Source: an uncultured bacterium
GTDB lineage: Bacteria; Bacillota; Clostridia; Lachnospirales; Lachnospiraceae
Reading direction: 5' to 3'
DNA: 64,000 bases
Assembly (NCBI GenBank): GCA_905215155.1
Contig: CAJMPJ010000010.1
Span: forward strand, 23,524 to 87,523
The notes below the pieces were generated by a model. The model did no database searches and was not told the DNA's origin. It saw only the letters and a program-made list of their open reading frames with translations. This document shows, in pieces, positions 50,494-58,934 of the stretch; within the stretch, counting starts at the first letter, position 1; each line of letters begins with the position of its first letter. The translations under genes and the position numbers were made by a program.

Positions 50494-50570
50494 AAATACT
50501 GACAGGTGCATTGGATGTATTAAAATTGGTTTTTTGATAAACCGTCAAATATCAAAAAAATACTGACAGG
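50494..50570 (+). repeat. Pair of 13-bp direct repeats upstream of the chemoreceptor
   Basis: AAATACTGACAGG occurs at 50494-50506 and 50558-50570, 64 bp apart. Each contains ATACTG, the half-site of the recombinase core in the flanking inverted repeats. The second copy overlaps the ribosome site of the chemoreceptor gene. They could be arm-type recombinase sites or regulator sites. Confidence 0.6.
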
Positions 50571-50581
50571 GGGATATGTTT

Positions 50582-52582
50582 ATGATTAAGAAAGCAATCA
50601 AAAAAGGATCAATAAAGTTCAAGCTGCTTGTATTTACCATCATTTTAATTATTGTTTTATCAGCAGCAAATTTAGTGGTGGGACTGGTAACCAGTTATAA
50701 TGGAATCTTAAACGATGTAAAAGAAGACCTTTCTTCTATGGGAACCGTTGTGGGCCTGCAGCTGTCAACAGAAACCGAGCTTATGAAATATAGACTGGAG
50801 AGTGTTGCCAAATCCGATTTATCGTCCGTCTCCCCAGCCGGGCTGGAAACATTGGCAAAGGAAAATGGCTGGCGTTCTCTGGGGATCGCCGATGCAGACG
50901 GAACGATAAAGAAAGGGTCTGCGTCATCGGAAAACCGTGCTTACAAGGAAGCCCCGGCATTTGTCAGCGCGTTAAACGGGAAGACCGTGATCTCCTCGCC
51001 TTTTAAAGACCCTTCAGGCGGTCTGGTCATTAACCTGTATACCCCCTGTGACGAAGGCGTGTTGATTGCCGGGCTTGACGGTATGTATCTGAGTGATCTC
51101 ATAAAGGATATTCGTTTTGGCAAGAGCGGAAGTATTTTTATCATTGACAGCACTGGAACTATGATTGCCAATGTGAGTCCAAAAGAGGTACAGGAAAAAA
51201 AGAATTTCATCAAAATGGCCAAAACAGATAAAAGCTACGGATCAGCCGCTAACGTCTATTCCAAGATGGTTGCAGGTGGTACGGGCATTGATACATATTC
51301 CTATTCTGGTGTTAAAAGAATCTGCTACTACGCCCCGGTGGCAGGAAGCGATGGCTGGTATTTTGGTGTGGCGGCTCCAATCCACGAAATGACCTCTGCC
51401 ATTCAAACCGTTGCAGCAGGTATGCTCACCACTTCTTTCATATTGGTCTTGCTGGCGATTTGGGTGTCCGGGGCATTTGCCGGCAAGCTGACGAAACCTC
51501 TTTTATTACTTAACGACCGAATGAAACTTTTAGCTGAAGGAAATTTGACCCAAACCGTTCCCCAAATTGACAGCAACGATGAAATTGGTGATCTTGCATT
51601 CAGCATTGGCAGTTCCATTCATACGCTTTCCCTCTATGTGGATGATATTACCAGAAATATGGAAGCGATCGCAGCAGGTAATTTACAGACGGGTCCCTCA
51701 CAAACCTATATCGGTGACTTTAAAAGAATCGAAACCGCAATTATCCAGTCGGTCCAGAACCTTTCCCATACGCTTTCCCTGATTGACACGTCTGCCGGGC
51801 AGGTATCCATAGGTGCGGACCAGGTCTCCACAGCCGCCCAGGTTTTTGCATCAGGCACCGCAGAGCAGGCGGCCGCTTTGGAAGAATTGAGCGCTTCCAT
51901 TGCCGCCGTAGCCAGGGAAGCGGAACAAAATACCCACAGTGTCAATACTGCCAAAGATTATGTAGGACAGGCCAGTTCGGGGCTTAATGATGGAAATGTC
52001 CATATGCAGAAACTGAATACAGCAATGAAAGAAATTGCCGTTTCTTCCGAACAAATCTCACAGATCACCAAGGTAGTCGAAGATATCGCCTTCCAAACCA
52101 ATATACTGGCCTTAAACGCCGCCATTGAAGCGGCACGGGCAGGAGAAGCAGGTAAGGGCTTTGCCGTGGTTGCCGATGAGGTCCGCAGCCTTGCCGCAAA
52201 ATCCGGTGAAGCCGCAAAGCAGACAGAAGAGCTGATTTCCCATACCGTTCTATCGGTCTTAAATGGTGAAAAACTTGCAGATGAAACAGCCGAAATCCTT
52301 ATGGGCGTTGCAGAAAAAGCACAAAAGGTAGAGCTTGCGACCAAAGAAATCGAAAAAGCATCCTCCCAGCAGGCAGAATCCATCCAGCAGATCAATCAGG
52401 GATTAAGCCAGGTTTCCTCTGTAGTCCAGTCCAATGCGGCGACTGCGGAAGAAAGCTCGGCCTCCAGTGAAGAACTTGCGGCCCAGGCACAAACCCTGCA
52501 TCAGGAAGTGTCAAAGTTCAAACTTCCAGATAAAAATCATGACTCCGTAGACACAGAAGCTGCCATGGAATATGAGAAGTAA
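50582..52582 (+). CDS. Methyl-accepting chemotaxis protein
   Basis: A 666-residue chemoreceptor. A membrane segment near residue 15-40 ([19 protein letters not shown]), an extracellular Cache-type sensor domain (about 50-275, with GLEWGYPYDPSGG-like [18 protein letters not shown] and [14 protein letters not shown]), a second membrane segment ([20 protein letters not shown]), HAMP region, and a cytoplasmic signalling domain with the highly conserved hairpin ([33 protein letters not shown]). It responds to an external ligand and signals to CheA. The start is ATG 50582, 8 bp after AGGGGG; ATG 50576 is too close. No chemotaxis or flagellar genes are near. A terminator follows. Confidence 0.93.
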   Translation: MIKKAIKKGSIKFKLLVFTIILIIVLSAANLVVGLVTSYNGILNDVKEDLSSMGTVVGLQLSTETELMKYRLESVAKSDLSSVSPAGLETLAKENGWRSLGIADADGTIKKGSASSENRAYKEAPAFVSALNGKTVISSPFKDPSGGLVINLYTPCDEGVLIAGLDGMYLSDLIKDIRFGKSGSIFIIDSTGTMIANVSPKEVQEKKNFIKMAKTDKSYGSAANVYSKMVAGGTGIDTYSYSGVKRICYYAPVAGSDGWYFGVAAPIHEMTSAIQTVAAGMLTTSFILVLLAIWVSGAFAGKLTKPLLLLNDRMKLLAEGNLTQTVPQIDSNDEIGDLAFSIGSSIHTLSLYVDDITRNMEAIAAGNLQTGPSQTYIGDFKRIETAIIQSVQNLSHTLSLIDTSAGQVSIGADQVSTAAQVFASGTAEQAAALEELSASIAAVAREAEQNTHSVNTAKDYVGQASSGLNDGNVHMQKLNTAMKEIAVSSEQISQITKVVEDIAFQTNILALNAAIEAARAGEAGKGFAVVADEVRSLAAKSGEAAKQTEELISHTVLSVLNGEKLADETAEILMGVAEKAQKVELATKEIEKASSQQAESIQQINQGLSQVSSVVQSNAATAEESSASSEELAAQAQTLHQEVSKFKLPDKNHDSVDTEAAMEYEK

Positions 52583-52585
52583 TCA

Positions 52586-52629
52586 AAAATGCCCACCGTC
52601 CTTATAAAAGGATCTGGTGGGCATTTTAA
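52586..52629 (+). terminator. Terminator of the chemoreceptor gene
   Basis: A 12-bp stem AAAATGCCCACC / GGTGGGCATTTT with an inner CCTT/AAGG pair; A- and T-rich tails on both sides make it bidirectional for the convergent metallo-hydrolase gene. Confidence 0.85.
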
Positions 52630-52668
52630 GTATTAATGAGTTCAGAAACACAAGAAAGGGAGCCGGCA

Positions 52669-53649
52669 TCAATGGATGATCTGGTCGCCATCCTTGATGC
52701 AGTAATTCTGTTTCACACCAAGTTCTTCCATCCATTGTCTGGTCTCAAGCGTCTTCCAGTCCCCGCTTCCGATGCCAGAGCCGCCGTCATTGTTCCACAG
52801 CCAGAGAGGACACGGCCAAAGTGCGATCTTCGGGGCGATTGCTTCATACACATCCTTGTTGACCCCGTACTGTCCGTGATGAGCCATCTGTACGATATCG
52901 CTTTTTAAATCTTCCCTGCTTGTCTCTCTCAATAATATTTCCCCGGCTTCCGGACCCATGTCACCAAGCACAAGAATGCTTACGTTATTTAAGAAAAATT
53001 TGTAGGCAACGGAGCTGTTGTTCACAGAGGTCACATCAAGAAGGTAAGGATCATTCAAAACCCTGGCTTTGATCTGGCCCACCTGAATCTCATCGCCCTT
53101 ATGAACCACGTGGAGATTTTCTGCCGGAAGAGTAGCCAGTGCCTCCCTTAGCTGAGTGACCAGATTGGATCTGGAGGATTCCACCTTATCATACCAGGAC
53201 TGGTCTGCCAGATTGTAATATACCTGGTCAATGGTGATCTTTCTGTCCGGATTATTTAAAATCTTCACCAGCGCTCCCACATGATCGGAGTGAGGGTGAG
53301 TGATAAACCAGGCAGATACTCGTCCTCCCTTGCTTTGGATCACGTCCGTTAAATGTTCCGCATCAATATCCCAGCCGCCGTCGATGACCACAAGCCTGCC
53401 ATTCTTGTCCTGTAAAACCATGGAAAGCATCTGACGTTTGTCATAATCCGCCAGAAGAGATAAACTGCCGCCGTTAAAAATTCTGCCGCCCGACCCCATG
53501 GAAAGGGCCGGTCCAAACCCCATGGACTGAGCCGTTAAACCGCCGTCTTCCTGTGTGGCTGAAATGGTCTGAACGTGGAATGCAGAAAAAACAATGTTAA
53601 AAAAGAGTATGACCGCTGCTATTTTTTTCCAGAAATTAAATTCTTTCAT
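52669..53649 (-). CDS. Exported metallo-beta-lactamase-fold hydrolase (ComEC C-terminal-like)
   Basis: A 326-residue protein with an N-terminal export signal or anchor (WKKIAAVILFFNIVFSAFH). The metallo-beta-lactamase motif reads FITHPHSDHVGAL, preceded by LVVIDGGWDIDAEH and followed by VLNDPYLLDVTSVNNSSVAY (segment), LVLGDMGPEAGEILL and MAHHGQYG. This is the pattern of extracellular ComEC/Rec2-type beta-lactamase domains, which may act as nucleases or phosphodiesterases. The start is ATG 53649, with GGAGG 5 bp before it. No competence genes are adjacent. Confidence 0.87.
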   Translation of the reverse strand: MKEFNFWKKIAAVILFFNIVFSAFHVQTISATQEDGGLTAQSMGFGPALSMGSGGRIFNGGSLSLLADYDKRQMLSMVLQDKNGRLVVIDGGWDIDAEHLTDVIQSKGGRVSAWFITHPHSDHVGALVKILNNPDRKITIDQVYYNLADQSWYDKVESSRSNLVTQLREALATLPAENLHVVHKGDEIQVGQIKARVLNDPYLLDVTSVNNSSVAYKFFLNNVSILVLGDMGPEAGEILLRETSREDLKSDIVQMAHHGQYGVNKDVYEAIAPKIALWPCPLWLWNNDGGSGIGSGDWKTLETRQWMEELGVKQNYCIKDGDQIIH

Positions 53650-53767
53650 AAGTACCTCCGGTTTCAATTGAATTATAACTTATTATATAAGAATCCGTTC
53701 CTTTTTAACAGGGGCCGGATATAAATGTCAGAAAATCTTCAGAATTGGAATTTATTTCAAAAGAAAA

Positions 53768-53795
53768 TTTACATACGGAGGATATGGGGTATAAT
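53768..53795 (+). promoter_or_regulatory. Promoter of mazG
   Basis: TTTACA (53768-53773), 16-bp spacer, TATAAT (53790-53795), 34 bp before the mazG start. Confidence 0.75.
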
Positions 53796-53828
53796 AAAAA
53801 TAAAAAAAGGAATCGGGAGAAAGCAATC

Positions 53829-54221
53829 ATGTATACTTTCAGTGATTTAGTAAATATTACAAATAAACTGCGTTCCAAAGACGGCTGTTCCTGGGACAGG
53901 GAACAGACCCATGAGAGCCTGAAGCAATATCTGTTAGAGGAAACCGGTGAAGTAATACAAGCCATCGACAGCAGGGATCAGGAAAATTTATGCGAAGAGC
54001 TTGGAGATGTTTTGTTCCAGGTTATGATCCACAGCCAGATCGCAAAGGAGAATCAGGACTTTACCATTGACGATGTTGTGAATGGGATCTGTGAAAAAAT
54101 GATACGCAGACATCCCCATGTTTTTGGCGATAAAAAGGAGATTTCGGCGGAAGAAGGAGAAGCCCTGTGGAGTGCTATAAAAATGCAGGAGAAAGCCCGT
54201 AAAAAGAGGAAAAAACCTTGA
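53829..54221 (+). CDS. MazG-type nucleotide pyrophosphohydrolase
   Basis: A 130-residue MazG-domain protein. It has SKDGCSWDREQTHESLKQYLLEE (in part), EEKxE-type metal ligands in LLEETGEVIQAI and CEELGDVLFQVMIHSQIA, and DVVNGICEKMIRRHPHVFGD. It hydrolyses (deoxy)nucleoside triphosphates to monophosphates, cleaning abnormal nucleotides or lowering (p)ppGpp levels. It is a single-domain protein, about half the length of E. coli MazG. The start is ATG 53829 with GGGAG in front; the frame is open upstream without family similarity. It precedes HU as in other clostridia. Confidence 0.88.
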   Translation: MYTFSDLVNITNKLRSKDGCSWDREQTHESLKQYLLEETGEVIQAIDSRDQENLCEELGDVLFQVMIHSQIAKENQDFTIDDVVNGICEKMIRRHPHVFGDKKEISAEEGEALWSAIKMQEKARKKRKKP

Positions 54222-54246
54222 CAAAAACAGGAGAAACAGCTATAAA
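54218..54246 (+). promoter_or_regulatory. Strong promoter of the HU gene
   Basis: TTGACA (54218-54223) overlapping the mazG stop codon, a 17-bp spacer and TATAAA (54241-54246). This near-consensus promoter suits an abundant nucleoid protein. Confidence 0.85.
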
Positions 54247-54312
54247 TGATATAGTAATCGTGTTAATGCGAAAAATCGTAGCAAAGTGCTACATTTCAGG
54301 AGGAAGATATCA

Positions 54313-54588
54313 ATGAACAAAGCAGAGTTAATCGCAGCAGTAGCAGAGAAGGCGGAGCTGTCTAAGAAGGATGCGGAGAAGGCAGTAAAGGCTTTGACAG
54401 ATGTTGTATCTGAAGAGTTAGTAAAGGGCGAGAAAATCCAGTTAGTTGGTTTTGGTACATTCGAGGTATCTGAAAGAGCTGCAAGAGAAGGCAGAAATCC
54501 AAAGAGCGGCGAGGTTATGAACATTCCTGCTTCCAAGACTCCAAAATTTAAAGCTGGTAAGGCTTTAAAGGATATGGTAAACGCATAA
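54313..54588 (+). CDS. hup: DNA-binding protein HU
   Basis: A 91-residue HU-family histone-like protein with the normal [20 protein letters not shown] start, the dimer core, and the DNA-binding arm [23 protein letters not shown] (part). ATG 54313 is preceded by AGGAGGA. It bends and compacts DNA as a homodimer. It has its own strong promoter and is followed by the S4 protein after 3 bp. Confidence 0.95.
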   Translation: MNKAELIAAVAEKAELSKKDAEKAVKALTDVVSEELVKGEKIQLVGFGTFEVSERAAREGRNPKSGEVMNIPASKTPKFKAGKALKDMVNA

Positions 54589-54591
54589 TCT

Positions 54592-54831
54592 ATGAGATTG
54601 GACAAGTTTCTAAAAGTTTCCCGTCTGATTAAAAGAAGGACTGTTGCCAACGAGGCCTGTGATGCGGGCCGGGTGCTGGTCAATGACAAGGCTGCGAAGG
54701 CTTCCTTAAACATTAAACAAGGTGATGTGATCGAGATACGTTTTGGAACCAGTTCGGTTAAAGTTGAGGTTCTTGATGTAGCAGAGACGGTGAAAAAGGA
54801 CGAGGCAAAGGAACTATACCGGTATCTTTAA
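54592..54831 (+). CDS. S4-domain RNA-binding protein (RqcP/HslR-like)
   Basis: A 79-residue S4-domain protein: MRLDKFLKVSRLIKRRTVAN, DAGRVLVNDKAAKAS and GDVIEIRFG. Homologues in Firmicutes (YabO/RqcP) bind 50S subunits with RqcH in ribosome quality control. It is 3 bp after HU and probably co-transcribed. The original Bacillus order (yabO before yabP) is conserved. Confidence 0.9.
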   Translation: MRLDKFLKVSRLIKRRTVANEACDAGRVLVNDKAAKASLNIKQGDVIEIRFGTSSVKVEVLDVAETVKKDEAKELYRYL

Positions 54832-54877
54832 ACCAAAATCTTATACGTATGATAATTTTCAGGAATATTAAAGCATT

Positions 54878-54912
54878 CCTCCTAATATACTTTAGACAGG
54901 TATATTAGGAGG
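54878..54912 (+). promoter_or_regulatory. Perfect hairpin covering the yabP ribosome-binding site
   Basis: CCTCCTAATATAC (54878-54890) and GTATATTAGGAGG (54900-54912) form a 13-bp perfect stem with a 9-nt loop. The right arm is the yabP ribosome site (AGGAGG), and TTTTTCTT follows directly before the ATG. In read-through RNA from the HU/S4 operon the site would be sequestered and transcription possibly terminated. A transcript starting after the left arm would leave it open. Confidence 0.8.
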
Positions 54913-54920
54913 TTTTTCTT

Positions 54921-55205
54921 ATGGAAGAGAAAATGAGCATCCGCCCTCACCGGCTTACAATAGAAAATCGTGCCTCCGGGACGTTGACAGGAATACGGGA
55001 AGTGGTGTCGTTTGACGAGAACCAGGTGGTTTTAGACACTGACATGGGGTTATTGACATTAAAGGGGAAGGAACTTCATGTAAGCCGTTTGACCCTGGAA
55101 AAGGGGGAAGTGGATTTAAGCGGCAACATTGAGAGCTTAAATTATTCTTCCAACGAGGCGCTGCGAAGATCTGGAGAATCGCTGCTTACCAGGCTGTTTA
55201 AATAA
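54921..55205 (+). CDS. yabP: Sporulation protein YabP
   Basis: A 94-residue YabP/YqfC-family protein (RPHRLTIENRASGTLTGIREVVSFDE in part, GLLTLKGKELHVSRLTLEKGEV in part, LSGNIESLNYS). In Bacillus it is needed for spore development and made in the mother cell under sigma-E. It is followed by yabQ after 17 bp, as in Bacillus. Its ribosome site lies in a perfect hairpin (54878-54912). Confidence 0.93.
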   Translation: MEEKMSIRPHRLTIENRASGTLTGIREVVSFDENQVVLDTDMGLLTLKGKELHVSRLTLEKGEVDLSGNIESLNYSSNEALRRSGESLLTRLFK

Positions 55206-55222
55206 GAATCAAAAGGAGTCAT

Positions 55223-55579
55223 ATGAGCGTTCATATTATATATGAAGTAAAACTTCTGCTCTACAGCTTTTTAACGGGTGCAGGGCTTATGATGACATAT
55301 GACCTGCTGCGAACATTCCGTATTTTAATTCCTCACTCCTATCTATGTATTGGAATTGAGGACATGGTATTCTGGGTATATGCCGCTTTGACGGTATTTT
55401 CCCTTTTGTATGAGCAGAATGACGGCGGATTAAGGGGTTATGTCATAGCTGGGATTTTTCTGGGAATGTTCCTGTATGACAGAATGATAAGCAGATTTTT
55501 TCTAAAGTTCTTGAAAAAGTTTTGGAAATATCTTAAAATGAAACTACGTATGTTATTCCGTCACAAAAGACGGCAATAG
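55223..55579 (+). CDS. yabQ: Sporulation protein YabQ
   Basis: A 118-residue membrane protein with about four predicted membrane segments (LLLYSFLTGAGLMMTYDLL, MVFWVYAALTVFSLLYE, GYVIAGIFLGMFLYDRMI). The family pattern (short multi-pass protein next to yabP) fits YabQ, which is needed for spore cortex formation in Bacillus. It ends in a basic tail (KLRMLFRHKRRQ). The stop is 2 bp before the DivIC gene. Confidence 0.85.
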   Translation: MSVHIIYEVKLLLYSFLTGAGLMMTYDLLRTFRILIPHSYLCIGIEDMVFWVYAALTVFSLLYEQNDGGLRGYVIAGIFLGMFLYDRMISRFFLKFLKKFWKYLKMKLRMLFRHKRRQ

Positions 55580-55581
55580 GG

Positions 55582-55920
55582 ATGACTGGTGAATGTATGA
55601 ACAAGATGGGAAAATCTAGAAGAAAAAGAAAAGACAAATGGGGCAATCGTATGACCCTCATTGGTATTACTTTTGTAGTATTCAGTCTTGCCGTGACTGT
55701 TACCATCAAGGGTGCCACCCTGAAGGAAAAGGAGCGGTACTATGCGGCGCGTATGGAAAGCCTTCAGACACAGGTGGACAAGGAACAGCAACGGGCCAAA
55801 GAGTTAGAGGACTACAGGATCTATGTCCAAACCAAACAATACATAGAAGAAGTAGCCAAGCAAAAGCTTGGTCTTGTAAAGCCTGACGAAATTCTTCTGA
55901 AACCGTCGGAAAGGCAATGA
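55582..55920 (+). CDS. divIC: Septum formation initiator DivIC/FtsB-like
   Basis: A 112-residue single-pass membrane protein. A basic N-terminus, a membrane segment (MTLIGITFVVFSLAVTVTI) and an outer coiled coil (RMESLQTQVDKEQQRAKELE in part), ending in the conserved C-terminal YIEEVAKQKLGLVKPDE. It acts in the division complex with FtsL. Several ATG codons (55582, 55597, 55606) are possible; 55582 overlaps yabQ end by coupling, 55597 has GGTGA in front. Confidence 0.88.
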   Translation: MTGECMNKMGKSRRKRKDKWGNRMTLIGITFVVFSLAVTVTIKGATLKEKERYYAARMESLQTQVDKEQQRAKELEDYRIYVQTKQYIEEVAKQKLGLVKPDEILLKPSERQ

Positions 55921-55998
55921 CGTTTTGCAGGTATCCCAGGTTGTCTAAAGAACTTGGACGAAACCTGTCGTACGATTTTCCATAATGGGTCAGTTGTT

Positions 55999-56031
55999 TT
56001 GACAAATATTTTCCTTCTGTCTGTATATAAT
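55999..56031 (+). promoter_or_regulatory. Spo0A-type promoter of the spoIIE-like gene
   Basis: TTGACA (55999-56004) and TATAAT (56026-56031) separated by 21 bp. This long spacing is the hallmark of the Bacillus spoIIE and spoIIG promoters, which are read by sigma-A only with phosphorylated Spo0A. Near-matches to the 0A box TGNCGAA (TGTCGTA at about 55967, GGACGAA at about 55957) lie just upstream. Confidence 0.65.
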
Positions 56032-56067
56032 GTGGTCTAAAGCATGAAACAGGCAGGAGGGATTTTT

Positions 56068-57483
56068 GTGTTCAGACGTAAGGCAGCACATCACGATATG
56101 GCTGATGTGAATGTATACACGGCTAAAAGATTAAACGACATGGCAAACTCCTTGGGAGAACTTGCCAGAGCGTGCACAGATGATCTGTCAGCAGAACAGG
56201 GACTTACGAAGGAAGATGGTGTGGCAGCCCTTGAAACGGCTGCAGCCATGGTATGCGCAGGCTGCAACAAATGCTTTGTGCATCCCGGGAAAGAACAGGA
56301 TAATCAGTATTATCTGCAATATCTGATTCGTGCATTTGAACAGAAGGGGAACGTGGATTACGGGGACATGCCCCGTTTTTTTCTGGAAACCTGTAAAAAG
56401 AAAGATGAATACATGGTCCATCTAAACAGGGGCCTTGGACGAGCTACCATGAATCTGGCATGGAAAAACCGCTTTTTGGAGAGCCGGGACGCAGTCATCG
56501 TACAGTTTAAAGAGCTGGCGGTAATTCTGGAGGAATTTTCCCATCAGGTCGAACATGCCGTTGATATCACTCCCGACTGGGAGGATGAGGTGAAACGGGC
56601 ATTCCGCAAAAATCATATCATCGTAGAGAAAATGCTGATGCTGGAATATGAAAACCACCAGAGGGAAGCATACTTAACCATGCGTACCATGAACGGACGC
56701 TGTGTCACCGTAAAGGAGGCAGCAGAAATCCTGGAGGCGGCAATGGAGGAAGGGGAATGGACTGTGGCACCGGATGGAAGAAATCTGGTGACAAAACAGG
56801 CCGATACCATACGTTTTGTGGAAAAGGGAGAATTTCAGGTCATTTACGGTGCGGCAAAGGCGGTAAAAACCGGGGAAGAGGTATCCGGTGATAACTATAC
56901 CTTCGGACAAGTCCAGCCGGGCCAGGTGATCATGAGCCTTTCAGACGGAATGGGCAGCGGCAAGGCCGCCGAGGAAGAAAGCCGTCAGGTTATTGAACTG
57001 ACCCAAAGGCTTTTGGAGGCCGGATTTTCCACCAGGGCTTCTCTAAAGATGGTCAATACGGTCCTTTTGCTGACCGGCATTTCCCAGCACCCGGCAACCC
57101 TGGATTTATGCTGCATCGACTTAAAGACAGGCATTATGGAGGCCATGAAGCTGGGAGCAGCAGCTACCTACATATTGACTGACCGGGGCGTAGAGCTTCT
57201 GGAAGCGGGTGATGTTCCCATGGGGATCTTAAATCCTGTGGAGCCTGTGCTTTTGTCGAAGAAGCTTTGGGACGATAACCGGATCATCATGGTGAGCGAC
57301 GGAATTTTAGACGCTCTGCCGGCAGATGACAAGGAATTGATGCTCAAGGAATTTATTGCCGGTATGCCGGTAAAAAATCCTCAGGATATGGCAGACCGGA
57401 TTCTGCTCTTTGCCAGGTCATTTTCGGAAAACGCGGCTGATGATATGACGGTATTGACTGCCGGCATCTGGAAAAGAAAATAA
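56068..57483 (+). CDS. spoIIE: SpoIIE-like protein phosphatase without membrane domain
   Basis: A 471-residue protein with a C-terminal PP2C-type SpoIIE phosphatase domain: metal-binding Asp residues in MSLSDGMGSGKAAEEES, IMVSDGILDAL and NAADDMTVLTAGIW. The N-terminal 230 residues match the central region of SpoIIE (VCAGCNKCFV). The ten-segment membrane domain of Bacillus SpoIIE (827 residues) is absent. It would dephosphorylate SpoIIAA and activate sigma-F. Start: GTG 56068 has AGGAGG (56055-56060) 7 bp before it; ATG 56044 has no ribosome site and lies within 13 bp of the promoter -10. The position between divIC and tilS equals that of spoIIE in Bacillus. Confidence 0.88.
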   Translation: MFRRKAAHHDMADVNVYTAKRLNDMANSLGELARACTDDLSAEQGLTKEDGVAALETAAAMVCAGCNKCFVHPGKEQDNQYYLQYLIRAFEQKGNVDYGDMPRFFLETCKKKDEYMVHLNRGLGRATMNLAWKNRFLESRDAVIVQFKELAVILEEFSHQVEHAVDITPDWEDEVKRAFRKNHIIVEKMLMLEYENHQREAYLTMRTMNGRCVTVKEAAEILEAAMEEGEWTVAPDGRNLVTKQADTIRFVEKGEFQVIYGAAKAVKTGEEVSGDNYTFGQVQPGQVIMSLSDGMGSGKAAEEESRQVIELTQRLLEAGFSTRASLKMVNTVLLLTGISQHPATLDLCCIDLKTGIMEAMKLGAAATYILTDRGVELLEAGDVPMGILNPVEPVLLSKKLWDDNRIIMVSDGILDALPADDKELMLKEFIAGMPVKNPQDMADRILLFARSFSENAADDMTVLTAGIWKRK

Positions 57484-57557
57484 TAATTGCAACAGACATG
57501 TTTTGCGGGTATATTTATAATAAAGAGGGGAGAAAATCAACTAAGGAAGGTGACTGA

Positions 57558-58934
57558 ATGTACAAAAAGATATTGGAGTTTATCAGACGGAACCGGCTGT
57601 TAGCTCCGGGAGACCGCATCATCGTGGCGCTTTCCGGAGGAGCCGATTCGGTCTGTCTTCTTGTAGTCTTAAATGAATTAAAAGAAACCCTGGGGATCTC
57701 ATTAAAGGCAGTCCATGTCCATCACGGTTTAAGAGGCGAAGAGGCGGACCGGGACAGTGCCTACGCGAAGGAGCTTTCCCGGTCCCTTGGAGTGCCTTTT
57801 TCTTCTGCCCGTGTGGATGCGGCAGGCTATGCAAAGGAACACAGGATGTCTGTGGAGGAGGCCGGAAGGCATTTGAGGTATGAGATCTTTGAGAAGGAAC
57901 GCATGGAATTTGGCGGCAATAAAATCGCAGTGGCCCATCACGCAGATGACCAGGCAGAGACCATTCTTTATCATCTGTTCCGCGGAACAGGATTAAAAGG
58001 GCTGGGCGGAATACGCCCGGTAAGAGACCGGATCGTCCGGCCTTTGCTGTCTGTGGGCAAGGAGGAAATTCTTGCATATCTGAGGGAAAAAGGGATATCT
58101 TATTGTGAGGACTCCACCAATTCCCATACCGATTATGCCAGGAACCGGATCAGGAATTTTCTTCTTCCGGCCATTCGGGAACAGATCAATCCCCGCGTCT
58201 CAGAAAATATCCTTCATGCCGGAGAAATGGCTGCAAAGGCCGATGAATATCTGGAAAAACAGGCGGAACACTTTTTAAAGGACTGGGGGACCAAAACAAC
58301 GGATGAAACTGGTGCGGTCACAGCATATGCTGTCGGGGCAGACCGGCTTTTAAAGGAAGATGACATCATAAAAACCTATGTATTACGGGCTATGATCCGG
58401 TCGGTCAGGGCATCCATGAAGGATATCACCTTGACTCATGTGGAAAGTGTGAAAGCTCTCTTATCCGCCCAGAAAGGCAAGCAGGTGGACTTACCGGGAA
58501 AACTTTTGGCCGTCCGGATTTCTGACGGTTTGTGGATAAAGAATAAAAATCAGAAGGAATCTGTGGATCATTCCAAAAATCAGCCGCTTCCAAACGTGGA
58601 TTTTCGAGTCTTTTCCTATAAAAAAGGTCAGGAAATTCCCAAAAACGGGTATACGAAATGGTTTGATTATGATAAAATCAAATGTACACTCTCTGTGAGG
58701 TATCGGAAATCCGGAGATTACATGACACTGGCCGGAGGCGGAAGAAAAACCGTCAAGGCATTTATGATTGATGAAAAAGTTCCGAGAGAGGAACGTGATA
58801 AAATTCCATTAATTGCAGATGGTTCCCATGTCCTCTGGGTCATCGGATACCGGATCAGTGAATACTATAAGATAACAGATGATACCCATACAGTAATACA
58901 AATGCAGTTAGACGGAGGAAAAGACAATGGATGA
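57558..58934 (+). CDS. tilS: tRNA(Ile)-lysidine synthase
   Basis: A 458-residue TilS. The N-type ATP pyrophosphatase P-loop is VALSGGADSVCLL, followed by HHGLRGEEADRDSAY and AVAHHADDQAETILYHLFRGTGLKGLGG (in part). A C-terminal tilS domain is present. It makes lysidine at the wobble position of the CAU anticodon for isoleucine. AAGGAAGGTG precedes ATG 57558. It overlaps hpt by 8 bp. Confidence 0.95.
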   Translation: MYKKILEFIRRNRLLAPGDRIIVALSGGADSVCLLVVLNELKETLGISLKAVHVHHGLRGEEADRDSAYAKELSRSLGVPFSSARVDAAGYAKEHRMSVEEAGRHLRYEIFEKERMEFGGNKIAVAHHADDQAETILYHLFRGTGLKGLGGIRPVRDRIVRPLLSVGKEEILAYLREKGISYCEDSTNSHTDYARNRIRNFLLPAIREQINPRVSENILHAGEMAAKADEYLEKQAEHFLKDWGTKTTDETGAVTAYAVGADRLLKEDDIIKTYVLRAMIRSVRASMKDITLTHVESVKALLSAQKGKQVDLPGKLLAVRISDGLWIKNKNQKESVDHSKNQPLPNVDFRVFSYKKGQEIPKNGYTKWFDYDKIKCTLSVRYRKSGDYMTLAGGGRKTVKAFMIDEKVPREERDKIPLIADGSHVLWVIGYRISEYYKITDDTHTVIQMQLDGGKDNG

